The notes: a model not told the origin generated them from the letters alone. 64,000 nt of DNA from Eubacterium aggregans (GCF_900107815.1 NZ_FNRK01000014.1:1-64000); one strand, 5' to 3'. Counted from the first letter of the stretch, positions 16,664-26,140 are shown. Numbers and translations are program-made.

Positions 16664-17400
16664 AGGTTAATGGCCTTAAAAACCCGGTCCCGCATCAGCA
16701 CAAAATCATCGGAGGTCCGTTCCCGTAAATGGGGCATCTCCACATCTAAAACCGCGTGGATTCTCCCGGGATTGGCTGACAGGATCACGATACGGTCCGC
16801 CAGGTACACCGCCTCCTCTATATCATGGGTGACAAAGAGGATGGTGGTTCCGGTCTCCCGGCAGAGGGTGAGGATATCCTCCTGGAGCTTCATCCGAGTG
16901 ATGGCATCCAGGGCCCCGAAGGGCTCGTCCATGAGCAGGATTTCCGGCTGTACAGCCAGGGCTCTGGCAATGGCTGCCCGCTGCTGCATCCCCCCGGACA
17001 GCTGGTGGGGGAATCTATCCCGGGCATCCTCCAGCCCCACCATTTTCAGATACTTGGTAATCATGATGTTCTGCTCTGCCCGAGTGACCTTTTTCACCTC
17101 AAGTCCCAGGGCAACATTCTGGCCGACAGTACGCCAGGGCAGCAGACCATAATCTTGAAATATAACCAGTCGATTGATGGCCGGGGCGGTCACCACCTCA
17201 CCCTCAATGCGAACCGAGCCTTCCTCCGCCTTGATAAACCCTGCCACAATATTCAGCAAGGTGCTTTTTCCACAGCCCGAGGGCCCCAAAAGGCAGACCA
17301 GCTCCCCCTGTTTAATGTCTAAATTAATATTCTCTAAGACAGGGGGTGACCCTGCCCCATCCCCAAAGGATTGGAATACATTCTCTATTTCGATGAACAT
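16630..17400 (-). CDS. ABC transporter ATPase of the nitrate/sulfonate/taurine (NitT/TauT) type
   Basis: A 256-residue nucleotide-binding subunit: Walker A GPSGCGKST, signature LSGGMQQRAAIARAL, Walker B ILLMDEPFGALD, and the EPFGALDAITRMKLQ stretch typical of SsuB/TauB/NrtD. It energises import through the permease encoded 16 bp upstream. It is the last gene of a cooS - binding protein - permease - ATPase operon. The transported substrate is unknown. Confidence 0.9.
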   Translation of the reverse strand: MFIEIENVFQSFGDGAGSPPVLENINLDIKQGELVCLLGPSGCGKSTLLNIVAGFIKAEEGSVRIEGEVVTAPAINRLVIFQDYGLLPWRTVGQNVALGLEVKKVTRAEQNIMITKYLKMVGLEDARDRFPHQLSGGMQQRAAIARALAVQPEILLMDEPFGALDAITRMKLQEDILTLCRETGTTILFVTHDIEEAVYLADRIVILSANPGRIHAVLDVEMPHLRERTSDDFVLMRDRVFKAINLKHEHPLEYYL

Positions 17401-17416
17401 TCAATTCTCCTTCCGG

Positions 17417-18199
17417 TTATACATTTCCCAGGCCCCAGCGCTTCCGAACCCAATGCTCCAACAGCCCCACCAGCTTATTCAGCATCAAACCCAACACGCC
17501 AATAACAAGGATCATCGCCAATAACGCATCCGGACGGATGCTATTTTTGGCATCCATAATGAGAAAGCCCAAGCCCGATTGAGCCCCAATCATTTCCCCG
17601 GATACCAGAAAAATCCAGGAGGTCCCAATGGCCAGCTGAAGACTAGCGGTAATCTGGGGAAAGATGGCCGGCAGCAAAATTTTATAAACCGTCTGCCAGG
17701 GGGTCATCCCAAAATTCTCTGCCACTTTCCAATAAACGGTTGGTAGCGTGCCCACTGCCTTAACCGTGGATAGTAAAATTGGGAAAAAACCGGCGATAAA
17801 AATAATGGCGATGGCCGGAATATCCCCAATGCCTAGCCACAAGACAATAAAGGGCATCCAAGCCACCGGGGCCACGGGGCGCAGAAGCTGCACCACCGGA
17901 TTCACATAAGCAAAAATTTTAGGGAAATATCCCAAAAGCAGCCCCAAGCCGACCCCAAGGAGGGCGGCCAAAGTAAAGCCAATGGCAAACCGGAGCAGAC
18001 TGACTAAGATATGCCAAGGAAGCGTAACGTCCGAAAGGCTTCCGGAAAGACCCGTTCCCCACAGCTCAGTCAAGGCCAAAGCCACCTGACCTGGGGAGGG
18101 GAACAGGCTGGTGTTGACCTGCCCCAGGCTAACGGCCAGCTGCCAGAGAATGAGGATCACCAGAATCGCAATGAAACGGTGCTTAAATATATCCTTCAT
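17417..18199 (-). CDS. ABC transporter permease of the NitT/TauT type
   Basis: A 260-residue membrane subunit with six predicted helices. The family features LLRPVAPVAWMPFIVLWLGIGDIPAIAIIFIAGFFPI and the EAA-loop region KVAENFGMTPWQTVYKILLPAIFPQI are visible. The substrate is not indicated. It starts 10 bp behind the binding-protein gene and is followed 16 bp later by the ATPase gene. Confidence 0.9.
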   Translation of the reverse strand: MKDIFKHRFIAILVILILWQLAVSLGQVNTSLFPSPGQVALALTELWGTGLSGSLSDVTLPWHILVSLLRFAIGFTLAALLGVGLGLLLGYFPKIFAYVNPVVQLLRPVAPVAWMPFIVLWLGIGDIPAIAIIFIAGFFPILLSTVKAVGTLPTVYWKVAENFGMTPWQTVYKILLPAIFPQITASLQLAIGTSWIFLVSGEMIGAQSGLGFLIMDAKNSIRPDALLAMILVIGVLGLMLNKLVGLLEHWVRKRWGLGNV

Positions 18200-18208
18200 C
18201 TTCTCCCC

Positions 18209-19156
18209 CTAATTCTGGCTGTACACAAAATCATCGTAGGACGGTGGATTGGTATTGATGCCGTCAGCCTTGACCTTTTCGGACAATGCCCCATAGTCCT
18301 CCCGGGTAAGGGTCAGATTATCGTAGGATATCCACTTCAGGGATTCTTTTAGCACTGCCGCATCCTGTCCCAGATATTTCTCTGCAACGGTAGTCGCTGT
18401 TGCCTCATCCAGCTTCTGTCCCGCTTCCTGATAGCTGTCGATGACCACCTGGGCCACCTCTGGATTATTTTTGATAAAGGCCCCGTTTAGCACAAAAGCA
18501 CAGCACACCGAATTCTCCCAAAGATCCCCCGATTCATACAGCACATGACCAAAGCCCTTCACCACCCCAGCGGCCCCAAAGGGCTCTGCCACACAATAGC
18601 CGTCGATGGCCCCACTGGCCAGGGAGGATGGCATTTCTGTAGGGGAAAGCTCGGTGAGCTTAACATCCTTAGCGGATAATCCCGCCTTAGCCAGGGCCTC
18701 CTGGACCAAAATATTATGGGAGGATTGGGTGGAAGGAATGGCGATGGTCTTTCCCTTTAAATCCTGGGGTGTCGTCACGGCGTCGGAGACCACCAGAACA
18801 TTGCCATCCCGGTGCCCCAGGGCCACCGCCTTCAAATCGATGCCCTTGTTCACCGCTCCCATGGCCAGTTCAATGAGAACCGATGCCCCATCGATTTTCC
18901 CAGCATTGAGGGCATCCATTAGATCCGTCCAGGAACTAAATTTTTGGAGCTCAATCTGTACATCTCCCCCAGCTGCCTCCAGCAGCTCCTTTTCCTCAAA
19001 TACAGGCAAGGCATGGGTGATGGGCAAATAGCCGATGGTTACTTTCTTTTGACTGGAAGCAGCAGCACCACGCCCCTGCCCCTGGCACCCCGTAAGGATA
19101 ACCCCTGCAACAAGCAACACCAAAAGGGCCATGGCCCAACGCTTTTTTTTATACAT
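18209..19156 (-). CDS. Lipoprotein substrate-binding protein of the NitT/TauT ABC transporter
   Basis: A lipoprotein signal with LTGC lipobox near residue 24 is followed by a periplasmic-binding type II fold similar to SsuA/NrtA/ThiY: VTIGYLPITHALPVF, LIELAMGAVNKGIDLKAV, the central hinge DLKGKTIAIPSTQSSHN and DGYCVAEPFGA. It is tethered outside the membrane and presents substrate to the permease. It follows cooS by 34 bp with its own AAAGGAG, so it is likely co-transcribed. Known ligands of relatives include nitrate, bicarbonate, sulfonates and pyrimidine precursors; none can be chosen here. Confidence 0.88.
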   Translation of the reverse strand: MYKKKRWAMALLVLLVAGVILTGCQGQGRGAAASSQKKVTIGYLPITHALPVFEEKELLEAAGGDVQIELQKFSSWTDLMDALNAGKIDGASVLIELAMGAVNKGIDLKAVALGHRDGNVLVVSDAVTTPQDLKGKTIAIPSTQSSHNILVQEALAKAGLSAKDVKLTELSPTEMPSSLASGAIDGYCVAEPFGAAGVVKGFGHVLYESGDLWENSVCCAFVLNGAFIKNNPEVAQVVIDSYQEAGQKLDEATATTVAEKYLGQDAAVLKESLKWISYDNLTLTREDYGALSEKVKADGINTNPPSYDDFVYSQN

Positions 19157-19190
19157 TGTAAACTCCTTTTCTCATCCTCTTTTTATCCTC

Positions 19191-21263
19191 TTACCATCCC
19201 AGGGCTTTCCGTTTTGACTGAAGGTCCGCCACCATTTTTTCCCCAAGGGCCACGGGATCGGCATCCACCACCATGACGGCACCGAGGGTGCTGCGGGTAT
19301 CCTCCTTCAAAAACCGGATGACCTTCTCCGAGCCATGAATGGGTGCCTCCACACAGTGGTAGGTGTTCACCCCCATGAGCCGAAAGCCCAGGGACGCATC
19401 CAAGCCCTTTTCGTTGGACCATTCCGGAGAAGTAAAGGCATAGGGCATCTCATGGATGGCCCTGTCGAATTCTCCGGCAATCCCTGCAAAAAAAGCCGAG
19501 GACCGGGCGTTATCAATACATTCTCCCACATGCCAAACCGGGGGAAGATTATCAGGCTCCAGGAAGGCCCGAAGGGATGCCCCCACCCGCCCGTAGGCCA
19601 GCTCTGTGGTTTGGCAGAAGCCCAGCTTCATCAATGGGAAGGAGGCACAGCCATTGGTAATGATCAGCACATTGTGCTTAAGGAGCACCTCCGCCACATC
19701 CACAATGGCCTTTTCATAAACCACCTTGGGATTATTACAGCCCACCAGATTCACTATCCCGAGGATCTCCCCTGAACGCAGAGCCTCGGCCATTTTCTCA
19801 AGGCCTCCGTGGATTTTTTGGATATACTCCACTGAAAACCCAACCTCTGCCTCAATCTCATAGGGGGGAATGAACACCGGAATGTGCCGGCGCTTTTCAA
19901 AGCTTTCAATGGCCCGCTCCACAATCCGCTCTGCAATCTGCCCTGTTTCATCGATATTGCTGTGGTGGTGGTCATATCCTATGTGCTCCGCCCCGGGCAG
20001 TCGATTGGAATCACTCGTCGTGACAACCGTTGTCTGGTAACAACGGGCCACATCCATGATTGCGGGATAGATTTCCTGGACATCTGCCACCCAGAGATCC
20101 AGGGCCCCAGTCCCCAGAACCAACTCCGCACTAATGGCATTGGACAGGGGAATAACCCCACTGTAACGATACATCGCCGCCAGGGAGGAGCAGCAGATAC
20201 CATAAAACTGAATGCCTTTTGCCCCCTTTTCCCGGGCCAGCTTCTGATACTTTTCACTGTATCCTGTTTTCACGATTTCCCGGACCAGTACGGGCAAATG
20301 GCCATGGACGGCAATATTAACATAGCCCTCCTTCAGGGCCCCAATATTGGTTTTAGCCGTCGCCCGGTCCCCAATGCCCAGTAAAGCATCCGTGGCAATG
20401 GCAGCCCCCAGAACCCCACTGAAGGTAAAGACTAATCCACAGCGCAGGAATTGCCGCATGATGCTCTCCCAATCGCTATCAATGGCACAGCCCGATTTAT
20501 GATAGGCTTCAAAAACCTCATGATACGCGCTAATGGGCAGGATATCCATCTCCTTCCATATCTGCTGGCGTTCCTTAGGGGCACAGGCAGAAATGGTGGC
20601 ATAATCATCGGGCTCGGTTTGGGATAAATCCTTTAACAGCCGATCCGCCAAATCGATGGTAATGTGCTTAAGCTGGCGATGGGCGGTTTGAATGCCAAAG
20701 GCCTTTGCCATGGTCCGGATTTTATGCTCCCCATCGATGGCAATATCCATCTTCCCCTGGGCCGCCCATTTTAACATCAGGATAACCTCCCGGGCATGCA
20801 TACCGTGTTGGGCCGCCCCGGCCGCTGCGCTGCGCAGCAGATTTCTCGCAACAATCAGGTCTGCATCTGCACCACAGACGCCCCGGGGGCTCTTCTTGGT
20901 AATCCGGCAGGGACCCATATTACAATTCTTACAGCAGGTTCCCCCCAGCCCAAAAATACACTGGGGCTGCTGGGCATCAAAGCGATCAAAGGCTGTGTCG
21001 ATGTTCAGATACGCCATTCGTTCCATCATTTCCTTTACTCCAGGGTCTGGGGTTTCAGCCAACACCCGCTGTTTATTGGGAAATGTTTTTCGATAAGTGT
21101 TAACCGCCTTAGAATAATCATCTGGATAATCCTCCGAATGAACGGATTCCTTTGGGGATAAAACCTTTGGAATACCATTGCGGTCAAATTGAATTTTACT
21201 TCGATGCTGATGCTCATGATCATGTCCATGGTGCTCATGATGATCATTGTGGGTCTCTTTCAT
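19191..21263 (-). CDS. cooS: Ni-type carbon monoxide dehydrogenase catalytic subunit, variant with altered C-cluster ligand
   Basis: A 690-residue CODH. The D/B-cluster cysteines Cys102, 110, 111, 114, 119 and 130 are complete (CIFGLGGTCCKNCNMGPC). For the C-cluster, His322 (VHGHLP), Cys357 (YGICC), Cys509 (VGCNNPK), Cys539 (NGCA) and Cys582 (GECIDNAR) are present. The ligand that is normally Cys in the DVQCI or DYQCI motif is Glu397 (ADVQEIYP). Residues 5-20 hold nine histidines, a possible nickel-binding tail not usual in CooS. The activity (CO + H2O to CO2 + 2e-) is thus uncertain. No cooC, cooF or acs gene is nearby. GAGGAGG precedes the ATG. Confidence 0.9.
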   Translation of the reverse strand: MKETHNDHHEHHGHDHEHQHRSKIQFDRNGIPKVLSPKESVHSEDYPDDYSKAVNTYRKTFPNKQRVLAETPDPGVKEMMERMAYLNIDTAFDRFDAQQPQCIFGLGGTCCKNCNMGPCRITKKSPRGVCGADADLIVARNLLRSAAAGAAQHGMHAREVILMLKWAAQGKMDIAIDGEHKIRTMAKAFGIQTAHRQLKHITIDLADRLLKDLSQTEPDDYATISACAPKERQQIWKEMDILPISAYHEVFEAYHKSGCAIDSDWESIMRQFLRCGLVFTFSGVLGAAIATDALLGIGDRATAKTNIGALKEGYVNIAVHGHLPVLVREIVKTGYSEKYQKLAREKGAKGIQFYGICCSSLAAMYRYSGVIPLSNAISAELVLGTGALDLWVADVQEIYPAIMDVARCYQTTVVTTSDSNRLPGAEHIGYDHHHSNIDETGQIAERIVERAIESFEKRRHIPVFIPPYEIEAEVGFSVEYIQKIHGGLEKMAEALRSGEILGIVNLVGCNNPKVVYEKAIVDVAEVLLKHNVLIITNGCASFPLMKLGFCQTTELAYGRVGASLRAFLEPDNLPPVWHVGECIDNARSSAFFAGIAGEFDRAIHEMPYAFTSPEWSNEKGLDASLGFRLMGVNTYHCVEAPIHGSEKVIRFLKEDTRSTLGAVMVVDADPVALGEKMVADLQSKRKALGW

Positions 21264-21287
21264 GGTCGGTCCTCCTCTATAAATATA

Positions 21288-21357
21288 AACATATTAAACA
21301 TATATGTTATAAAATTAATGTTTCATACAGTCTAAAGGATTCCCGTGGCTTTGTCAA
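21288..21357 (-). promoter_or_regulatory. cooS promoter and leader inverted repeat
   Basis: On the minus strand TTGACA (21357-21352), 17 bp, TAGACT (21334-21329). Downstream of the start point an AT-rich inverted repeat AACATAT-N7-ATATGTT (21288-21308) lies between the promoter and the ribosome site and could be an operator. Confidence 0.6.
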
Positions 21358-21423
21358 TCATTTTTTATTTGTTCCCGTATTCAATTCTGTGCTTAAGTTT
21401 TTGATTTATCAAATTTTTCAAAA

Positions 21424-21466
21424 AATAAAAAAGTCTTAAACACGAGGATTCCTTGTGTTTAAGACT
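21424..21466 (-). terminator. Terminator of the tRNA-Arg transcript
   Basis: GTCTTAAACAC and GTGTTTAAGAC (11-bp stem, 21434-21444/21456-21466) followed on the minus strand by a run of T. Confidence 0.85.
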
Positions 21467-21483
21467 CTTATATTTATCGAATA

Positions 21484-21560
21484 TGGTGCGCCCGATACGA
21501 TTCGAACGTACGGCACATGGCTTCGGAGACCATTGCTCTATCCACCTGAGCTACGGGCGC
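21484..21560 (-). tRNA. tRNA-Arg (anticodon CCG)
   Basis: A 77-nt cloverleaf with 7-bp acceptor stem GCGCCCG/CGGGCGC, D-arm AGCTCAGGTGGATAGAGC, anticodon loop CTCCGAA in an ATGGT/GCCAT stem, T-loop GTTCGAATC and encoded CCA. Confidence 0.96.
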
Positions 21561-21577
21561 TAAAAGGTTACTGGATT

Positions 21578-21605
21578 ATTATACCTTAACTGCATAAATT
21601 GTCAA
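21578..21605 (-). promoter_or_regulatory. Promoter of tRNA-Arg
   Basis: TTGACA (21605-21600), 16-bp spacer, TATAAT (21583-21578), 18 bp before the tRNA 5' end. Confidence 0.8.
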
Positions 21606-21735
21606 TACGGATTTTCAGTCTTTTTCAAAAGAATTTCAAGAATTTTCTTGTGCAGAAAGAAAATATATTCATTTTTAAGGAATTCAAGGCAAAAAAAATG
21701 ATATACTTTATGAAATAACATCAACGGAGGTTATG

Positions 21736-22215
21736 ATGAAGCGAAATGATTATATCAGCTGGGACGAATACTTCATGGGTATTGCCCATCTGGCTGCCCA
21801 GCGCAGCAAGGACCCCGGCACCCAGGTAGGCGCTTGCATCGTCGATGCCGATAATAAAATACTGACCATGGGATACAATGGAATGCCCACAGGCTGCGAT
21901 GACGACCATATGCCCTGGGAGCGGGAAGGTGATCCCTTAAACACTAAATATTTATATGTATGCCATGCTGAGTTTAATGCTATTTTAAATAGTGGCGGCC
22001 GCTCTTTAAAGGGCGCTACCTTGTACGCCACCCTCTTCCCTTGTAATGAGTGTGCCAAAGCCATTATTCAATCCGGGATTAAGCGGGTGATTTATGGGGA
22101 AGATAAATACGCCGATTCCGACAGCGTGCTGGCTTCAAAGCGTATGTTTGAAATGGCTGGTGTCACCTATGATGCCTATGTCCCCTCCGGCAAGGAGATT
22201 ACCATCGAATTATAA
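21736..22215 (+). CDS. comEB: dCMP deaminase
   Basis: A zinc-dependent cytidine/deoxycytidylate deaminase making dUMP for thymidylate synthesis. Zinc and catalytic residues are in CHAEFNAIL and LFPCNECAKAI; KDPGTQVGACIVD and GYNGMPTGCDDD are typical dCMP deaminase segments. Length 159 is normal. ATG at 21736 is preferred, 5 bp after GGAGG; the ATG one codon upstream is too close. Monocistronic. Confidence 0.93.
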   Translation: MKRNDYISWDEYFMGIAHLAAQRSKDPGTQVGACIVDADNKILTMGYNGMPTGCDDDHMPWEREGDPLNTKYLYVCHAEFNAILNSGGRSLKGATLYATLFPCNECAKAIIQSGIKRVIYGEDKYADSDSVLASKRMFEMAGVTYDAYVPSGKEITIEL

Positions 22216-22226
22216 TTAACACAGAT

Positions 22227-22270
22227 AAAAAACGTGCCCGGTACCACTCTGGTGGCAGGGCACGTTTTTT
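22227..22270. terminator. Bidirectional terminator between comEB and the hybrid kinase gene
   Basis: AAAAAACGTGCCC and GGGCACGTTTTTT form a 13-bp stem with T-runs on both strands, serving the two convergent genes. Confidence 0.85.
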
Positions 22271-22275
22271 ACGGA

Positions 22276-25200
22276 TTATGGTTTCTGTTGATCAAAGCAT
22301 TGCTTTAGAGTGCTGTATAGTATCTGAGTATCAATCGGCTTTGCGATATGACCATTCATTCCACTGGAAAAGACTTCGGATACATCCTCTGTGAAAGCAT
22401 TCGCCGTCATGGCGTATATCGGTATCGTCGCTGCTTCAGGATGATCGGATTTACGAATTGCCTTAGCCGCTTCATAACCATCCATAAAGGGCATCTGAAC
22501 ATCCATCAAAATAGCGTCATAGGTTCCTGGCTCCATGGCCATAAAGCCTTCTAGCGCTTCCTTTCCATCTCCCGCGCAATCCACGCTTAGGCCAACCAGT
22601 TCCAATAAATCAATGGCAATTTCACGGTTTATTTCATTGTCCTCTGCCAATAAAATACGTTTTCCATCAAAATTATAGTCCTGTTCATCGGCCGTGGCTT
22701 TTGTATATTTTCCACCGCTTAACGTCATCAGCACATTATAAACTGTCGATTGAAACAAGGGTTTAGGGATAAACATATTCGCCCCGGCTGCCTTGGCTTC
22801 GTCTTCGATTTCAGAAAGGTCGTAGGCTGAAACGATGATGATAATCGTATCCTCATCATACAACTCCCGAATTTTTCGGGTGACCTCTACCCCATTTGTT
22901 CCCGGCATTTTCCAGTCGACAAAGCAAAGATCATAGCCACTGCCTGCTGTATAGGCATCCTGAATCCGTGTCAGAGCATCCTCCCCGCCCTCCGCTGTTT
23001 CAAATTGAACGCCAATACGTTCGAGCACTATGGTAGTGTATTCCAAGGTCTGGGCATCATCATCTACCACTAAGGCTTTAATATCCCTAAACTCTGCCGG
23101 TTCATTTTGTGATAAATCCGATATGCTGTCAAAAGGAAGTTCTACGGCGAAGGTCGTTCCCACTCCAATGGTGCTCTCCAGCGTTATGGCACCATGCATC
23201 ATTTCAACCAAACTTTTAGTAATGGATAGGCCTAAACCGCTGCCCCCATGGTTTTGAGCCGTTTCCGCACTCTCCTGCTCAAAGGGCTTGAAAATACGGG
23301 TTTGCATTTCCTTGGAAATACCAGCACCGGTATCCGTAACCGCAAACCGAAAGTATATTTTTTCTCCCTGACGATCCTCTTGGGTGATTAAAACCTTAAT
23401 GCTTCCACCCTTTGGCGTGAATTTATACGCATTGGACAAAAGATTCAGGAGAATTTGGTTAAGCCTCAGGGCATCCCCTACCAGCATTTCCTCTGTGACG
23501 CCAGAAAGCAATACCTCAAACTCAATTTCCTTTTCTTTACACTGCGTGTAATACAAGGTAGTAAGGGATGTTAAAAGAGCTTTTAAATCAAAGGGATTAT
23601 GGGCAATTTTTAGCTTTTCACTTTCAATCGCCGACATATCCAACACATCATTGATAATACCCAAGAGAATTTTTGCAGATGCATCAATTTTAGATAAATA
23701 GTCTTTTATTTTTAGCGAATCATCCGCATGATGTTTGGCGATTTCCGTTAAACCCACAATAGCATTCATGGGTGTTCGGATTTCATGACTCATCCTGGCT
23801 AAAAATTGGGACTTGGCTTGATTCGCATGCTCTGCCTGTAGGACTGATTCGGAAAGCTGTTTATTTTTCTCCTGAATTTTCTCTGTATTTTTTTGACGAA
23901 TGTTTAAAATCTGCCAAAACATAAGAACGCACAACAGGATGAGTAAAACGATAAAGATGAAAGGCACCCGATATTTGTATAGCATATCCCCCAAGGTAAG
24001 ATGATAAGGCTTTCCGGTGGTATATTTGGCGATGATCTGGGACACGGTATCCTCATCGATTTGGGCGATGCTTTTATTGAGAACTGAAATCAGCATAGGA
24101 TCTGATAATAGGGGATTGGAGTTCCCATTTTCATCAACAAGGGAAACCGCACTGAGGCAAAGTTGATCGCTCAGCCCCTCCACAGGAAAGGCCGACAAGC
24201 TTTCATACTGGGGCTTGGATAAAAGATAGGTCACCACATATTGGTTCTGCATCGCTAAATCGGCTTTCCCATCTAAAACCGCCTGAAAGCTTTCCTCCAC
24301 CGTATCATATACGTCAATAGTAAAATTGGGATATTTAGTTTGCAAAAAAGCCTCAACACTCCCTGACCCTGTGGCCATGGCAATTTTATAAGACGCATTT
24401 TTGTCAAAGTTTGTATCAGATTTTCCTACGAATACCTTTTGGGCTGCCAAATAGGGATTCGATAGCCGTAATCCCTTTGTTTTCAGATTAATGCTGTTGT
24501 ATTCCACACTGGCAATCAATCCGATTTTATTTTCCGTTAAATAGTCATAGCTGACTTTTCCTGGAGGCAAAGGAATATACTGAATGGAAAGCCCACTAAT
24601 TTCGGCAATCTTATCCACAATATCCCGGGTCATTCCTGCAAATTCTCCAGTGTTCGTATCCTCATAGGACACAGGATCCTGATTCGAAACATATCCCAAA
24701 TTGATGGAGCCCAGCTTTACAATATATTCCTGCTCCGCCTTACTAAACGCCTGTGAATTTTGGACATCATCAAAATATTCTTTATCCAGAGACATCTCAT
24801 AATAGCGATTATTGGTGTGAATATGGGCTTGGGCGGTATCCACTCCTGTTTTAATTGAGGGATCATTCGCGTTGCAGGCAAAGTACATATCCACTGGGGT
24901 CATCCGGGCTATGACTTTATAATCATTGGTATACCGTATGGTTCCCATCATCAGGGCATCGACCTGACCAGAGTCTAAAGCCGTACGGGCCTCCTGATCA
25001 GTGGCATATTCCGACATAATGACTGAAACACCTTTTTCGGCCATGGTTTCCTGGCATAAAGAACGATAGGCTGAACCTGCAATACCGCCGATGCGCAGGC
25101 CATTGAAATTGCTGTAATCCTCGTAGGCGTAATGGGTATTATCAGTCTTCACACAAAGCAATGCACCATTTTCTCCCATGCTTTCTTCCGAAAAATCATA

Positions 25201-25509
25201 GAGATCCTCACGCCCGGGGGCCTTCTGTACGCCGACAACAATATCTATAGCACCTTGTTCTAGATTTTCCAGGGCCTGGCTAAAGGACAGATCCACATAA
25301 TCCAAGGTCCATCCATTATAATCGGCAATATCACTTAAATATTCTGCGGCATATCCTTTCACCGTACCATCCACTTCACGCTCAATAAAATTAGGATAGT
25401 TCATCACAGCCACTTTGACTGTTTTTTCGGTACTTGCTGCCCGAACCGGCAGCGTACTGATCATAAGCATGACCACTATAATTAACATTAATTTAAACTG
25501 ATGTTTCAA
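22276..25509 (-). CDS. Hybrid sensor histidine kinase with two SBP sensor domains and two receivers
   Basis: A signal peptide or first helix is followed by two tandem family-3 solute-binding domains (about residues 30-270 and 270-510) outside the cell, then a membrane helix, HisKA with phospho-His in FLARMSHEIRTPMNAIVGL, HATPase_c (NLLSNAYKFTPKGG, DTGAGIS, GSGLGLSI), receiver 1 (CFVDWKMPG) and receiver 2 (ILMDVQMPF, LLAEDNEINRE). This is BvgS/EvgS-like architecture for sensing an amino-acid-like solute. The TTG at 25509 is taken as start: GGGGGAGG lies 9-10 bp upstream and the next gene upstream ends at 25526. The longer frame to 25614 would overlap that gene. Confidence 0.88.
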   Translation of the reverse strand: MKHQFKLMLIIVVMLMISTLPVRAASTEKTVKVAVMNYPNFIEREVDGTVKGYAAEYLSDIADYNGWTLDYVDLSFSQALENLEQGAIDIVVGVQKAPGREDLYDFSEESMGENGALLCVKTDNTHYAYEDYSNFNGLRIGGIAGSAYRSLCQETMAEKGVSVIMSEYATDQEARTALDSGQVDALMMGTIRYTNDYKVIARMTPVDMYFACNANDPSIKTGVDTAQAHIHTNNRYYEMSLDKEYFDDVQNSQAFSKAEQEYIVKLGSINLGYVSNQDPVSYEDTNTGEFAGMTRDIVDKIAEISGLSIQYIPLPPGKVSYDYLTENKIGLIASVEYNSINLKTKGLRLSNPYLAAQKVFVGKSDTNFDKNASYKIAMATGSGSVEAFLQTKYPNFTIDVYDTVEESFQAVLDGKADLAMQNQYVVTYLLSKPQYESLSAFPVEGLSDQLCLSAVSLVDENGNSNPLLSDPMLISVLNKSIAQIDEDTVSQIIAKYTTGKPYHLTLGDMLYKYRVPFIFIVLLILLCVLMFWQILNIRQKNTEKIQEKNKQLSESVLQAEHANQAKSQFLARMSHEIRTPMNAIVGLTEIAKHHADDSLKIKDYLSKIDASAKILLGIINDVLDMSAIESEKLKIAHNPFDLKALLTSLTTLYYTQCKEKEIEFEVLLSGVTEEMLVGDALRLNQILLNLLSNAYKFTPKGGSIKVLITQEDRQGEKIYFRFAVTDTGAGISKEMQTRIFKPFEQESAETAQNHGGSGLGLSITKSLVEMMHGAITLESTIGVGTTFAVELPFDSISDLSQNEPAEFRDIKALVVDDDAQTLEYTTIVLERIGVQFETAEGGEDALTRIQDAYTAGSGYDLCFVDWKMPGTNGVEVTRKIRELYDEDTIIIIVSAYDLSEIEDEAKAAGANMFIPKPLFQSTVYNVLMTLSGGKYTKATADEQDYNFDGKRILLAEDNEINREIAIDLLELVGLSVDCAGDGKEALEGFMAMEPGTYDAILMDVQMPFMDGYEAAKAIRKSDHPEAATIPIYAMTANAFTEDVSEVFSSGMNGHIAKPIDTQILYSTLKQCFDQQKP

Positions 25510-25525
25510 CGGATTACACCTCCCC

Positions 25526-26137
25526 CTATTCCGGATTGATGGCTCTTTCCATTTTAAACTGTCCAATATTCTCTGCTGTCCCAATGGTTTTGATGGGGCT
25601 TCCCTGATCATCAAAAATATTTGTGCATCTTATTCGCCACCAAATCCGCTGACCCGAAGGTTCGTAAAGTGGAATATCATAACAAACTGCCTTTACCCCG
25701 TCATAAAGCTCTTGCTGTTTTTCTTGATACAGGCCGACATATTCTGGCGGAATGATGCCGCTCTCTACCAGAAACCGACTGTACTGAGGAATGACATCTG
25801 CAAACCCTAAATTTGCTCCCTGGATACCATTAATACACGTATCCGTTAGTAAATCGTGTTCCCAATATTGAAGTCCAGAGTGGGATAGGGCAATCTCCAG
25901 CTTTAGCCGTTGTTCATTAAGGCTCTCGGTAATCAAACGCTCCTTTGTAATGTCGATAATGGTGACATAAAACCAACCCTGTCCATTTTCATCCTGCACC
26001 AAATGGCCAATATCATGAACCCAACAGAGACTGCCATCTTCCTTTTCAATCCGATATTCGCATTCATCCACATTTCCTACCGCAATTTGAGTGCTAATTT
26101 CATTGAGAACCCGTTCCCGGTCTTCATGCCAGACCAT
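25526..26137 (-). pseudogene. PAS-PAS tail separated from the GGDEF/EAL protein by an in-frame stop
   Basis: It begins MVWHEDRERVLNEI, the middle of a PAS/PAC domain, and contains a second PAS fold (LQYWEHDLLTDTCIN to IKTIGTAENIGQFK). It is in the same frame as the upstream 1061-residue protein; only TAA AAA separates the two. The upstream protein ends LGYSRQGFDEKFGRSF, exactly the first half of the interrupted PAS domain. No ribosome site precedes the ATG. It is therefore the severed C-terminus of a protein of about 1266 residues, expressed only by readthrough or reinitiation if at all. Confidence 0.7.
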
Positions 26138-26140
26138 TTT

